The notes beneath the pieces were generated by a model that did not search any database, had not been told where the DNA came from, and worked only from the letters and a program-made list of their open reading frames with translations. A program made the translations under genes and the position numbers. 43,413 nucleotides of DNA from Terriglobia bacterium (GTDB lineage Bacteria > Acidobacteriota > Terriglobia > Acidiferrales > UBA7541), in NCBI GenBank assembly GCA_020072765.1, contig JAIQGD010000059.1, positions 1-43,413 of the forward strand. The letters run 5' to 3'. Shown one piece after another: positions 11,568 through 18,821 of this stretch (position 1 is the first letter of the stretch; every line of letters starts with the position of its first letter).

Positions 11568-12029
11568 CTACAGCGCGAGCGGCTGGGGCTTCTGTCCGGC
11601 GTGGCGGGCGAGCGATTCGCTTCCCTTATAGACACGCAATTTCTTGGCGCGGCGCGCGCGGAGCTTGTTCTTCGGCAGCATTCCGAGCACGGCCTCGCGC
11701 ACAACTTCTTCCGGATGCTTCTGCAGGAGCGTCCGAATGGGCACTTCCTTCAAACCGCCCGGATACCCGCTGTGATGGCGATAGATTTTCTGATCGATTT
11801 TGTTGCCGGTCAGCCGGATGCGCTCGGCGTTGATCACGACCACGTGATCGCCGCAATCGAGGTACGGCGTGAAGCTCGGTTTGTCCTTCCCCATCAGAAG
11901 CCGGGCGACGCGGGTCGCCAAACGCCCGAGAACCTGCCCCTCGGCGTCAATTACAAACCAGTTTTTGCCGACCTGGAGGGCTTCCGCCTCCCGGCCCTTC
12001 GGCACGTACGTCTGCATTGGCCCAGTCAC
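11568..12029 (-). CDS. rplM: 50S ribosomal protein L13
   Basis: L13 is an early 50S assembly protein. The 153-residue product contains WFVIDAEGQVLGRLATRVA, the block KPSFTPYLDCGDHVVVINAERIRLTGNK, HHSGYPGGLKE and VLGMLPKNKLRA. The start is taken as the GTG at 12029 with AAGGA 5 nt upstream; an ATG four codons later is possible. A consensus promoter sits just upstream, so rplM starts the rplM-rpsI transcript with a leader of about 20 nt. Confidence 0.96.
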   Translation of the reverse strand: MTGPMQTYVPKGREAEALQVGKNWFVIDAEGQVLGRLATRVARLLMGKDKPSFTPYLDCGDHVVVINAERIRLTGNKIDQKIYRHHSGYPGGLKEVPIRTLLQKHPEEVVREAVLGMLPKNKLRARRAKKLRVYKGSESLARHAGQKPQPLAL

Positions 12030-12055
12030 ACCTTTCCTTATAGAGACAAACGTTG

Positions 12056-12084
12056 AGTCTAAGCTACGGGAGGCATTCTGTCAA
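12056..12084 (-). promoter_or_regulatory. rplM-rpsI promoter
   Basis: Minus strand: TTGACA (12079-12084), 17-bp spacer, TAGACT (12056-12061). The predicted start is near 12049, about 20 nt before the rplM GTG. Confidence 0.8.
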
Positions 12085-12116
12085 CGCGGAGTGATGCAAA
12101 CTTCCAGACAGGCGCC

Positions 12117-12142
12117 GGCGGGCCGCTTCTGCGCGGCCCGCC
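12117..12142 (-). terminator. strong hairpin after the bactofilin gene
   Basis: A perfect 10-bp stem GGCGGGCCGC/GCGGCCCGCC (12117-12126 and 12133-12142) with a 6-nt loop lies 24 bp after the bactofilin stop. No T-run follows, so it may be a factor-assisted terminator. Confidence 0.5.
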
Positions 12143-12165
12143 GTGCTTGCCGAGGAGGAACAAAC

Positions 12166-12732
12166 TTAAACGGCCGAAGCGGTGGTCGAAGCCGACGCGC
12201 GGGCAAACGACTTGTGTTCGCTTTCGCCCGCATCGCTGGTCTTGTCGATCTCGATGGAGCCCTTGAAGTAGGCCCCATCCTCGATCATGATCCGCGCCGT
12301 GGTCAGGTCGCCGACCACCGAGCCGTCCTTCTTGATCTCGATACGGTCGCGCGCCCGCAGATTGCCCTTCACGTTGCCGTAGACGACGACTTCGCGGGCC
12401 AGAACGTCCGCGGTGACGCGGGCGCTGGCGCCGATGGTGAGCTTGCGGTCTTCCAACTGAATCAAGCCCTCGACACTGCCATCAATGGCGAGATCTTCGT
12501 TACCGCTGATTTCGCCCTTCACGTGCAGGCCCGAACCGAGCCGTGCCGTGCCGCCGCTCGCCCGTTCGGAAACCGTCGTCCCATAGGTCGTATCCATCGG
12601 TGCCATCTTCTCAGCCTCCTTGGAAAAGGTTGGTACGGGTGTTTCCATCTCTCGCACAGGTGTAGCAACTTCCCTAGGCTGCTGCTGGAGCGGCATCCTA
12701 ACGGGAGCCCCCTGCTTCTTATCTCCCCACAT
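12166..12732 (-). CDS. bactofilin family polymer-forming cytoskeletal protein
   Basis: From the ATG at 12732 (AGGAGG 4 nt upstream) the product has 188 residues: a flexible Pro/Gln/Glu-rich head of about 60 residues, then the bactofilin beta-helix with repeating hydrophobic-glycine rungs (LGSGLHVKGEISGNEDLAIDG, VEGLIQ, LTIGASARVTADVLAREVVVYGNVKGNL, IEIKKDGSVVGDLTTARIMIEDGAYFKGSIE), and a disordered Ser/Ala-rich tail. Bactofilins form nucleotide-independent filaments that often position cell-wall enzymes. An M23 peptidase and a transpeptidase are encoded 5-7 kb away, though not in the same operon. The gene has its own likely promoter. Confidence 0.92.
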   Translation of the reverse strand: MWGDKKQGAPVRMPLQQQPREVATPVREMETPVPTFSKEAEKMAPMDTTYGTTVSERASGGTARLGSGLHVKGEISGNEDLAIDGSVEGLIQLEDRKLTIGASARVTADVLAREVVVYGNVKGNLRARDRIEIKKDGSVVGDLTTARIMIEDGAYFKGSIEIDKTSDAGESEHKSFARASASTTASAV

Positions 12733-12793
12733 TTCGCCTCCTTGGGCCCAATTGCGCCGAAACCAATTCGTAGATGTGCTGACCGGGGACCTC

Positions 12794-12822
12794 AATCTAG
12801 TGCAGAGCACGAGGGCCGCCAA
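12794..12822 (-). promoter_or_regulatory. probable bactofilin promoter
   Basis: Minus strand: TTGGCG (12817-12822), 17-bp spacer, TAGATT (12794-12799), giving a leader of about 55 nt. The match is moderate (4 of 6 in both boxes). Confidence 0.45.
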
Positions 12823-12916
12823 TCCCAAAATGGGAGGCTTGTGTCTGAGCGATTAATGGACCAAGGATCAGGATAAGAACAGGGCGAAAGGTTAGAAACC
12901 TCTGAAGGTGGACGAT

Positions 12917-13324
12917 CTATCGGCGAGTTCTTTCGGCACGCCGGCCGCCGAAGGCGTGGATGGTCCTAGTCCCAGCCACGGGTTCACCGCCATGCCAGAC
13001 GCCCTTCGGTATGAAGTATTCCTCACCGGCTCTGACCGGAATGCGCCGGCCATCGATGATCAACGTGTAACAGCCCTGCACGACAACAAAATACTCGTCG
13101 TAGTCATGGACATGCGGCGCGGATGCCGCGGTCTCACGGCACGTCCAAAACGCCATCTGATTTCCGCCCACGCCGTCAAAAACGTAACCTTCAACTCCGG
13201 GGGTGGCCTGACTGCTCACCGCAATCTTGTTCGCGGGATGCTTCATGAAGTCCGGGAAATCGTCCACCGTCCCTCCTTCACCTCTTACATGAATCTGGTC
13301 AGTGGCCACTTCCCACGAGCTCAA
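12917..13324 (-). CDS. small cupin-domain protein
   Basis: A 135-residue protein with a single cupin barrel. Metal-binding motif 1 is HVHDYDEYFVVVQG (His71, His73, Glu77) and motif 2 is IPKGVWHGG (His111), a complete His3-Glu set for a mononuclear metal. The frame begins with a TTG (13322-13324) that overlaps the lexA stop as TTGA, suggesting translational coupling; GTG six codons in is an alternative start. Substrate is unknown: small stand-alone cupins may be isomerases, dioxygenases or sensors. Being directly downstream of lexA, it would be co-transcribed and thus co-induced with the SOS repressor. Confidence 0.85.
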   Translation of the reverse strand: MSSWEVATDQIHVRGEGGTVDDFPDFMKHPANKIAVSSQATPGVEGYVFDGVGGNQMAFWTCRETAASAPHVHDYDEYFVVVQGCYTLIIDGRRIPVRAGEEYFIPKGVWHGGEPVAGTRTIHAFGGRRAERTRR

Positions 13325-13944
13325 AACTTTCTCAAGACGCCGACCACTTTGCCCTGAATCTTGACGTCGGTGGCCGGCAGGATGATCGGCGCCATCTGGG
13401 AATTGGCGGGCTGCAGTCGGATTTTGCCGCCGGCTTCGCGGTAGAAACGCTTGACGGTGGCTTCGTCCTCACCGACCAGCGCGACGACGATTTCTCCCGG
13501 GTTGGCGACCTGGGTCTGCTCGACCACGATGTAATCGCCGTCGAGGATGTGATCGTCGCGCATGGATTCGCCCTTCACCTGCAGGACGAAGCTGTTCTGG
13601 CCGCGCGCAAAATCGGCCAGGGAAATGGTCTCGCGGTCTTCGACGGCCTCCAGGGGACGCCCGGCCGCGATGCGTCCGGCGAGCGGCAGCTCCACCACAT
13701 GCCGGTCGAGAATCTCTTCGCGCACCGGCTTGGGAAGCTGCATCACTTCGATGGAGCGGCTCTGGTTGTAGCCCCGGCGCACGTAGCCCTTCTTTTCCAG
13801 CGTCGAGAGATGCTTGTGCACCGTCGCCAGCGAAGTGAGCTTCAGGGCGTGGGCGATCTCCTCGAAACTCGGGGCATAGCCGTTTTTGTTGAGGAAGCCC
13901 ACCAGGTAATTCAGCACTTCCTTCTGCCGCTTCGTCAGTGTCAT
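13321..13944 (-). CDS. lexA: LexA repressor (SOS regulator)
   Basis: The 207-residue product has an N-terminal winged helix (MTLTKRQKEVLNYLVGFLNK, PSFEEIAHALKLTSLATVHKHLSTLEKKGYVRR) and a C-terminal S24 autoprotease domain. The cleavage bond is Ala89-Gly90 (LPLAGRIAAG), the nucleophile Ser127 in KGESMRDDHI, and the general base Lys165 in EATVKRF. RecA-stimulated self-cleavage should therefore be functional. The ATG is preceded by GGGAGGGAA. Its promoter spacer is filled by a direct repeat, TTCGCC-N5-TTCGCC, also found at recA and uvrD, proposed here as its own operator (autoregulation). The cupin gene overlaps its stop. Confidence 0.97.
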   Translation of the reverse strand: MTLTKRQKEVLNYLVGFLNKNGYAPSFEEIAHALKLTSLATVHKHLSTLEKKGYVRRGYNQSRSIEVMQLPKPVREEILDRHVVELPLAGRIAAGRPLEAVEDRETISLADFARGQNSFVLQVKGESMRDDHILDGDYIVVEQTQVANPGEIVVALVGEDEATVKRFYREAGGKIRLQPANSQMAPIILPATDVKIQGKVVGVLRKF

Positions 13945-13992
13945 CGCAGTTCCCTCCCTGAGGCACAGCGGTGCCGGGTGCTAGCGTCGCAA

Positions 13993-14021
13993 AGTGTAGG
14001 CGAATTAAAGGCGAAAGTCAA
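13993..14021 (-). promoter_or_regulatory. lexA promoter with putative LexA operator in the spacer
   Basis: Minus strand: TTGACT (14016-14021), 17-bp spacer, TACACT (13993-13998). The spacer (13999-14015) is exactly TTCGCCTTTAATTCGCC, a direct repeat of TTCGCC with an 11-bp period. A protein bound there would block RNA polymerase. The same arrangement occurs at 42031-42047 (uvrD), and a degenerate form at 22030-22046 (recA). Confidence 0.8.
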
Positions 14022-14406
14022 TGGAGAGGTGATTAGTGATTGGTGAGCGGTGATTGGTGATTCATGACTCGTAATTCGTGTCCCGGTATCGCGCATAAAC
14101 CGCGCACCGGGATCCCGGTTCGTGATCCGCACCGGGAATTCGTGCGGCGACTTTCGGGCTCCGCCTTTTTTCTGTGCAAGGCGCGCGGCTGCAGTCTTCA
14201 CTCTCCTTTACCTCCTCTGCTTCCTCCGCTTCCTCTGCCTCCTTCTCCTCGCGCGGCAGATACTCGAAACGCCACAACTGCGGCCAATTGGCATTTTCCT
14301 GAGTCCGCGGCTGTGCTACCCTTGTAAAAGTGGAGCGGATTGCCGCTGACGTTTCGGCGGCAATCTCTGGGTAACCTATACGGCTCCACATCCATCTATA
14401 ATACCC
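14022..14406. repeat. lexA-korA divergent intergenic region with low-complexity repeats
   Basis: This 385-bp gap contains no gene that I can support. It holds a degenerate tandem run of GTGATTGGTGA-like units (about 14029-14075), a perfect 14-bp palindrome ACCGGGATCCCGGT (14106-14119), a C/T-only rich tract of repeated CCTC/TTCC units (about 14205-14255), and a perfect inverted repeat GATTGCCGC/GCGGCAATC (14338-14346/14357-14365) 41 bp before korA. The inverted repeat is a candidate operator or 5' hairpin for korAB. Confidence 0.6.
14397..14402 (+). promoter_or_regulatory. TATAAT box 4 bp before the korA start (possible leaderless transcript)
   Basis: A perfect TATAAT ends 4 bp before the korA ATG and no Shine-Dalgarno sequence is present, so transcription could start on or next to the start codon. 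No convincing -35 is seen. Confidence 0.35.
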
Positions 14407-16278
14407 ATGTCTACGACTCTGAGTCAGCCTCGGCAGCACAAGCGCGAGATCGTTGAAAAAGCGGTCATCCGGTTCGCCGGCGATTCCGGCGACGGCATGC
14501 AGATCACCGGAGGCCAGTTCACCAACACGGTGGCCCTGTACGGCAACGACCTGGCCACACTGCCCGATTATCCAGCGGAAATCCGCGCTCCCGCGGGGAC
14601 GATCCCCGGGGTGAGCGGATTCCAGGTGCACTTCTCCTCGAGCGACGTCTACACACCAGGCGACAACGTCGACGCCCTGATCGCCATGAACCCCGCGGCG
14701 CTGCGCGTGAATCTTCCCGACCTCATCCCCAACGGGATTCTGATCGTCAATCTGGACGATTTCGGGGAGGCCGACCTGCGCAAGGCGCATTTGACCTCGA
14801 ATCCGCTGGAGGATCATTCGCTCGACGGGTACCGGCTGTTTCCGGTCGAACTGACGCGACTCACCCGCGCGGCGCTGAAAGACGTGGGGCTGGATGCGAA
14901 GTCCATGGACCGGTGCAAGAACTTCTTTGCGCTGGGGATGTGCTACTGGCTCTACAACCGGTCGATGGACATGACGCTGCGGTGGATCGAGGACAAATTC
15001 AAGAACAAGCCGCTGCTGGTGCAGGCCAACCGCCTGGCGATGGAAGCGGGCTACAGCTATTGCGAAGCCACCGAAGCCTTCCAGATCAGCTACGAAATTC
15101 CGCCGGCCAAGCTCGCGCCCGGGCTGTATCGCAGCATCAGCGGGAACGTGGCGCTGGCCATGGGCTTCGTGGCGGCTTCGCAGAAGGCCGGAATTCCCCT
15201 GTTTCTGGGGTCGTATCCGATCACGCCGGCTTCGGACATCCTGCATGCGCTGGCTAATTACAAAGAGTTCGGCGTCATCACCTTCCAGGCCGAGGATGAA
15301 ATCGCCGCCATCACGTCGGCGATCGGCGCCGCGTACGGGGGGGCCCTGGGCATCACGGCGACATCCGGCCCGGGAATGTCGCTCAAGACCGAAGCGCTGG
15401 GTCTGGCCGTGGGCGTCGAACTGCCGCTGGTGATCTGCAACGTCCAGCGCGGCGGTCCCTCGACGGGTTTGCCGACCAAGACGGAACAGGCCGACCTGTT
15501 GCAGGCGCTGTTCGGGAGAAACTCCGAGGCGCCGGTGCCGGTGCTGGCTCCGGCGACGCCGGGCGACTGCTTCTGGATCGCTCTGGAGGCCGCGCGCATC
15601 GCCATCAAGTACATGGTGCCGGTGATCATCCTTTCCGACGGCTACCTGGCAAATGGTGCCGAGCCGTGGCACATTCCTGCCGCGTCGGACCTGCCGGAAA
15701 TTCCCGTCCACTTCGAAACCAACCCGACCGACTTCAGCCCCTACCGGCGCAACCCGGAGACGCTGGCGCGGCCCTGGGCCATCCCGGGCACGCCCGAAAT
15801 GGAGCATCGCATCGGGGGAATCGAGAAGCAGGACATCACCGGCAATGTGAGCTATGACCCGATCAACCACGAGCACATGGTCCGCCTGCGGGCCGCGAAG
15901 GTGGATGCCGTGGTCCAGGAAGTGCCGGACGCTGTACCGGCCGGAGATCCCTCGGGTGACTTGCTGATCGTCGCCTGGGGCTCGACGCACGGCGCGGTGA
16001 CGGCGGCGTTGAAAGCGCAGCGCGCCCAGGGACGCCGCATCGGACATGTCCACCTGCGCCACCTGAACCCGCTGCCGAAGAATCTCGGCGAGGTTCTCGG
16101 GCGCTACAAGAAAGTTCTCGTCCCCGAAATGAACATGGGGCAGCTCCTGATGGTGCTGCGCGCCAAGTATCTGGTGGACGCGCAGGGCTACGACAAGATT
16201 CAGGGCAAGCCCTTCAAACAATCGGAAATCGAGCGCAAGATCGAAGAGATGCTCGGCGTGAATCAGGAGACCCGGTAA
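14407..16278 (+). CDS. korA: 2-oxoacid:ferredoxin oxidoreductase, alpha subunit (gamma-alpha fusion)
   Basis: A 623-residue subunit of a TPP-dependent 2-oxoglutarate (or related 2-oxoacid):ferredoxin oxidoreductase, which makes acyl-CoA and reduced ferredoxin or runs in reverse. The N-terminal gamma-type domain (residues about 20-190) has FAGDSGDGMQITGGQFT and DYPAEIRAPAGTIPGVSGFQVHF. The alpha domain starts at about 235 with SGNVALAMG and LGSYPITPASDILH, followed by FQAEDEIAAITSAIGAAYGGALGITATSGPGMSLK and NVQRGGPSTGLPTKTEQADL. These are the hallmarks of the two-subunit KorAB type. Its stop overlaps the korB start by 1 nt (TAATG). Substrate specificity cannot be fixed by eye; 2-oxoglutarate is the usual call. 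Confidence 0.93.
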   Translation: MSTTLSQPRQHKREIVEKAVIRFAGDSGDGMQITGGQFTNTVALYGNDLATLPDYPAEIRAPAGTIPGVSGFQVHFSSSDVYTPGDNVDALIAMNPAALRVNLPDLIPNGILIVNLDDFGEADLRKAHLTSNPLEDHSLDGYRLFPVELTRLTRAALKDVGLDAKSMDRCKNFFALGMCYWLYNRSMDMTLRWIEDKFKNKPLLVQANRLAMEAGYSYCEATEAFQISYEIPPAKLAPGLYRSISGNVALAMGFVAASQKAGIPLFLGSYPITPASDILHALANYKEFGVITFQAEDEIAAITSAIGAAYGGALGITATSGPGMSLKTEALGLAVGVELPLVICNVQRGGPSTGLPTKTEQADLLQALFGRNSEAPVPVLAPATPGDCFWIALEAARIAIKYMVPVIILSDGYLANGAEPWHIPAASDLPEIPVHFETNPTDFSPYRRNPETLARPWAIPGTPEMEHRIGGIEKQDITGNVSYDPINHEHMVRLRAAKVDAVVQEVPDAVPAGDPSGDLLIVAWGSTHGAVTAALKAQRAQGRRIGHVHLRHLNPLPKNLGEVLGRYKKVLVPEMNMGQLLMVLRAKYLVDAQGYDKIQGKPFKQSEIERKIEEMLGVNQETR

Positions 16279-17306
16279 TGACCACGGCCACGATGCCCCT
16301 TGTTACGAAAAAAGATTTTCAGACGGACCAGGAAATCCGCTGGTGCCCCGGTTGCGGAGACTACGCGATCCTTTCCGCAGTTCAATCGGTCTTCCCCGAA
16401 CTGGGCATTCCGCGGGAAAATTTCGTCATCATATCCGGGATCGGATGTTCGAGCCGGTTCCCGTATTACATGAACACGTTCGGCTTCCACACCATTCACG
16501 GCCGCGCGCCCGCCGTGGCCACGGGCCTGAAAATCACGCGCCCGGATCTGAGCGTCTGGGTGGTCACCGGCGACGGCGACTCGCTTTCGATCGGCGGCAA
16601 CCACACGATCCACATGCTGCGGCGCAACATCGGCCTGAAAGTGCTGCTGTTCAACAACCGGATTTACGGCCTCACGAAGGGACAGTTTTCGCCGACCTCC
16701 GAACTCGGCAAGCGGACCAAGTCCACGCCGTTCGGCACGACCGACCGGCCGTTCAATCCGCTGTCTCTGGCAATCGGCTCCGAGGCGACGTTCGTGGCCC
16801 GCTCGGTGGACGTCTTCCAGCAGCACCTGAAAGAGACGCTGAAGAAGGCCGCCGCCCACAAGGGCTCGGCCTACATCGAGATCCTGCAGAACTGCAACAT
16901 CTTCAACGACCGCGCGTGGGAATCGCTGACGGAAAAGGACGCGCGCAGCGAGCACGTCGTGCATCTGGAGCACGGCAAACCGCTCATCTTCGGCAAAAAC
17001 CACGACAAGGGAATCCGCCTCAATGGCCTGGAGCTCGAAGTCGTCACGCTGGGCAACGGCATCACGGAGAAGGATCTTCTCATCCACGACGAGCATCATC
17101 CGCTGCCCGCCTACGCCTTCCTGCTGGCGCACATGGAAGAACGGCCCGGCTTCCCCTCTCCCATCGGCGTGCTGCGCTCGTGGGAAAACGTCCCGTGCTA
17201 CGAGGACCTGATCAACCAGCAGATTCGCGACGTGCAGGCCAAGCGCGGCAAAGGCGATCTCGCGAAACTCCTCCGCGCCGGAGATACCTGGGAAGTCAAA
17301 CCCTAA
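16278..17306 (+). CDS. korB: 2-oxoacid:ferredoxin oxidoreductase, beta subunit
   Basis: The 342-residue TPP- and 4Fe-4S-binding partner of KorA. Cluster cysteines fit Cys23 and Cys26 (WCPGCGD), Cys57 (GIGCSSR) and Cys206 (LQNCNIFND). The TPP/Mg site is GDGDSLSIGGNH (98 onward) with NNRIYGLTKGQ downstream. The protein has KorB length and lacks the extra ferredoxin domain of pyruvate:ferredoxin oxidoreductases. It is translationally coupled to korA and followed by an intrinsic terminator. Together the pair suggests ferredoxin-linked central carbon metabolism (TCA branch) in a possibly microaerobic or anaerobic-capable organism. Confidence 0.94.
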   Translation: MTTATMPLVTKKDFQTDQEIRWCPGCGDYAILSAVQSVFPELGIPRENFVIISGIGCSSRFPYYMNTFGFHTIHGRAPAVATGLKITRPDLSVWVVTGDGDSLSIGGNHTIHMLRRNIGLKVLLFNNRIYGLTKGQFSPTSELGKRTKSTPFGTTDRPFNPLSLAIGSEATFVARSVDVFQQHLKETLKKAAAHKGSAYIEILQNCNIFNDRAWESLTEKDARSEHVVHLEHGKPLIFGKNHDKGIRLNGLELEVVTLGNGITEKDLLIHDEHHPLPAYAFLLAHMEERPGFPSPIGVLRSWENVPCYEDLINQQIRDVQAKRGKGDLAKLLRAGDTWEVKP

Positions 17307-17335
17307 AGCCCGTCCGGAATCTGTGAATTTCAAGG

Positions 17336-17375
17336 AAACGGCGTCCCAATGCACCGGGGCGCCGTTTTCGTTTTT
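17336..17375 (+). terminator. intrinsic terminator of korAB
   Basis: Stem AAACGGCG (17336-17343) pairs with CGCCGTTT (17360-17367), followed by a T-rich run (TTTTCGTTTTT). It lies 30 bp after korB and just before the convergent M23 gene's stop. Confidence 0.85.
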
Positions 17376-17407
17376 GCAGGACTCGAATTCTTTCGACAGG
17401 ATTGCGA

Positions 17408-18700
17408 CTAGCGGCTGGCAGACGGCGGCGCGGGCGAGATGTTTTTCGCAAGCGCGGGCTGCTGCGAGGGCAAGGGCGGCATCAGCGCGAGGGCACGGTC
17501 GCGGGCGGCGGCGAATTCCTTCAGATCGCGCTTGGCCACGGGATCGGCGGAAGGCAGCGGCAGACGCTCGAAGTTCAAGAATTGCCCGCGAAGCTGGATG
17601 CGGAAATCGAGATGGGGTCCGGTGGCGAGGCCGGTCATGCCCACCAGCCCGATGCGCTGGCCCTGCTCGACGCGCTCGCCATTGCGCACGAGAATGCGCG
17701 ACAGATGCATGTAGTACGTCGCATAGCCGTTGGAGTGCTGCACCTTGACGAGATTTCCGTCTCCGCCTTTGCGTCCCGCAAAGATCACGCGGCCCTCGCC
17801 GATGGTCTGCACCGGCGTGCCGGTCGGCGCCGCGTAGTCGATTCCCAGATGCGGGCGATACTGCTTCAGAATGGGATGAAAGCGGTGCTGGCTGAAGTGC
17901 GAGGTAATGGGCGCCCCAAATTTGAGGGGCGAGCGCAGAAACGCCTTCTTCATGGACTTGCCTTCGGGCGTGTAATAGGAGGCATTCCCCGCCCCGTCGT
18001 GGAACAGCACGGCGCGATACGTATGGCCGTCGTTCGTGTACTCGGCCGCGAGAATCCGGCCGTAGCCCGCCGTTTCGCCGCCGTCGAGCGTCTTCTTCTC
18101 GACGGCCACGCGGAACGTGTCGCCCGGCCGCGGATCGGTGTAGAAATCCAGGTCCCATCCGAAAATTGCGGCCAGGCGCATGGCCAGCTCGGGTGTTTCT
18201 CCGGCGTCGGTGACGGACTGGAACAACGAATCGCGGATTTCGCCGCTCACGCCGGCGGTTACGGTTTGCGAAGGAATCGTGTCAATCTCGGAATGAAAGT
18301 CGCCACCGCGAGGCGCGATGGAGAGAAAGCGGTCGGCATCAATGCGGTAGCGCACCTCGCGCAAATCACCGAGCACGGAGCGTCCCACGGCCACCTGGTG
18401 CCCCGCGCGCATTTGGCGCAAATCGAAGACAGGCTGCGCCGCCACGGCCAGGCTCGCTGCCGTCTGGGCATTGACTCCAAAACCCTGCAAGAGTGAGGCG
18501 AACGGAAGCCCCTCGGGCACCACGCGCTGGGTGAAGAGGACCACCTGCTGCTGAATCCTCTGCGCCTGCTCGCGCGCCGCGGTGGCCTCGATGGCCATGC
18601 GCTTCTCGGCGGAATACCGGACGTAATACGACGCCCCGAGGCACACCGCCGCAGCCGCCGCAAAACTCAGCCAGAAAACAGTTTTCCCTTTACGCCCCAT
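17408..18700 (-). CDS. membrane-anchored M23-family peptidoglycan endopeptidase-like protein
   Basis: 430 residues from the ATG at 18700 (MGRKGKTVFWLSFAAAAAVC), with one N-terminal membrane segment (about 8-26). A middle region resembles the LysM-like/opacity domain seen upstream of M23 domains in MepM-type proteins. The C-terminal M23 domain is at about 260-375. The first zinc ligands are present (His284 and Asp288 in RPHLGIDYAAPTGTP), as are His332 (YYMHLS) and His363 (GPHLDFR). The position that is normally the last zinc-ligand histidine of GPHLHF is Asp365. It may still bind metal or may be a scaffold such as an activator. The start lies in a long open frame; the choice rests on the membrane segment. 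The likely role is cell wall remodelling. Confidence 0.85.
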   Translation of the reverse strand: MGRKGKTVFWLSFAAAAAVCLGASYYVRYSAEKRMAIEATAAREQAQRIQQQVVLFTQRVVPEGLPFASLLQGFGVNAQTAASLAVAAQPVFDLRQMRAGHQVAVGRSVLGDLREVRYRIDADRFLSIAPRGGDFHSEIDTIPSQTVTAGVSGEIRDSLFQSVTDAGETPELAMRLAAIFGWDLDFYTDPRPGDTFRVAVEKKTLDGGETAGYGRILAAEYTNDGHTYRAVLFHDGAGNASYYTPEGKSMKKAFLRSPLKFGAPITSHFSQHRFHPILKQYRPHLGIDYAAPTGTPVQTIGEGRVIFAGRKGGDGNLVKVQHSNGYATYYMHLSRILVRNGERVEQGQRIGLVGMTGLATGPHLDFRIQLRGQFLNFERLPLPSADPVAKRDLKEFAAARDRALALMPPLPSQQPALAKNISPAPPSASR

Positions 18701-18821
18701 GGCCCCGCGATGCCCCCTTCCAGAGAGTGCGCAGCATAGCGCAGAGGAACTGCCGGCGAGAAGCGGAAATGCACACACTTGCGGCGAGTCCGGCAACAGC
18801 GTGTGGATTAGGCGCGGGACG

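Noticed and set aside
14062-16221. 719-codon open frame antisense to korA
   Set aside because: Its composition (Arg/His/Gln-rich) and lack of motifs mark it as a shadow of korA codon structure.
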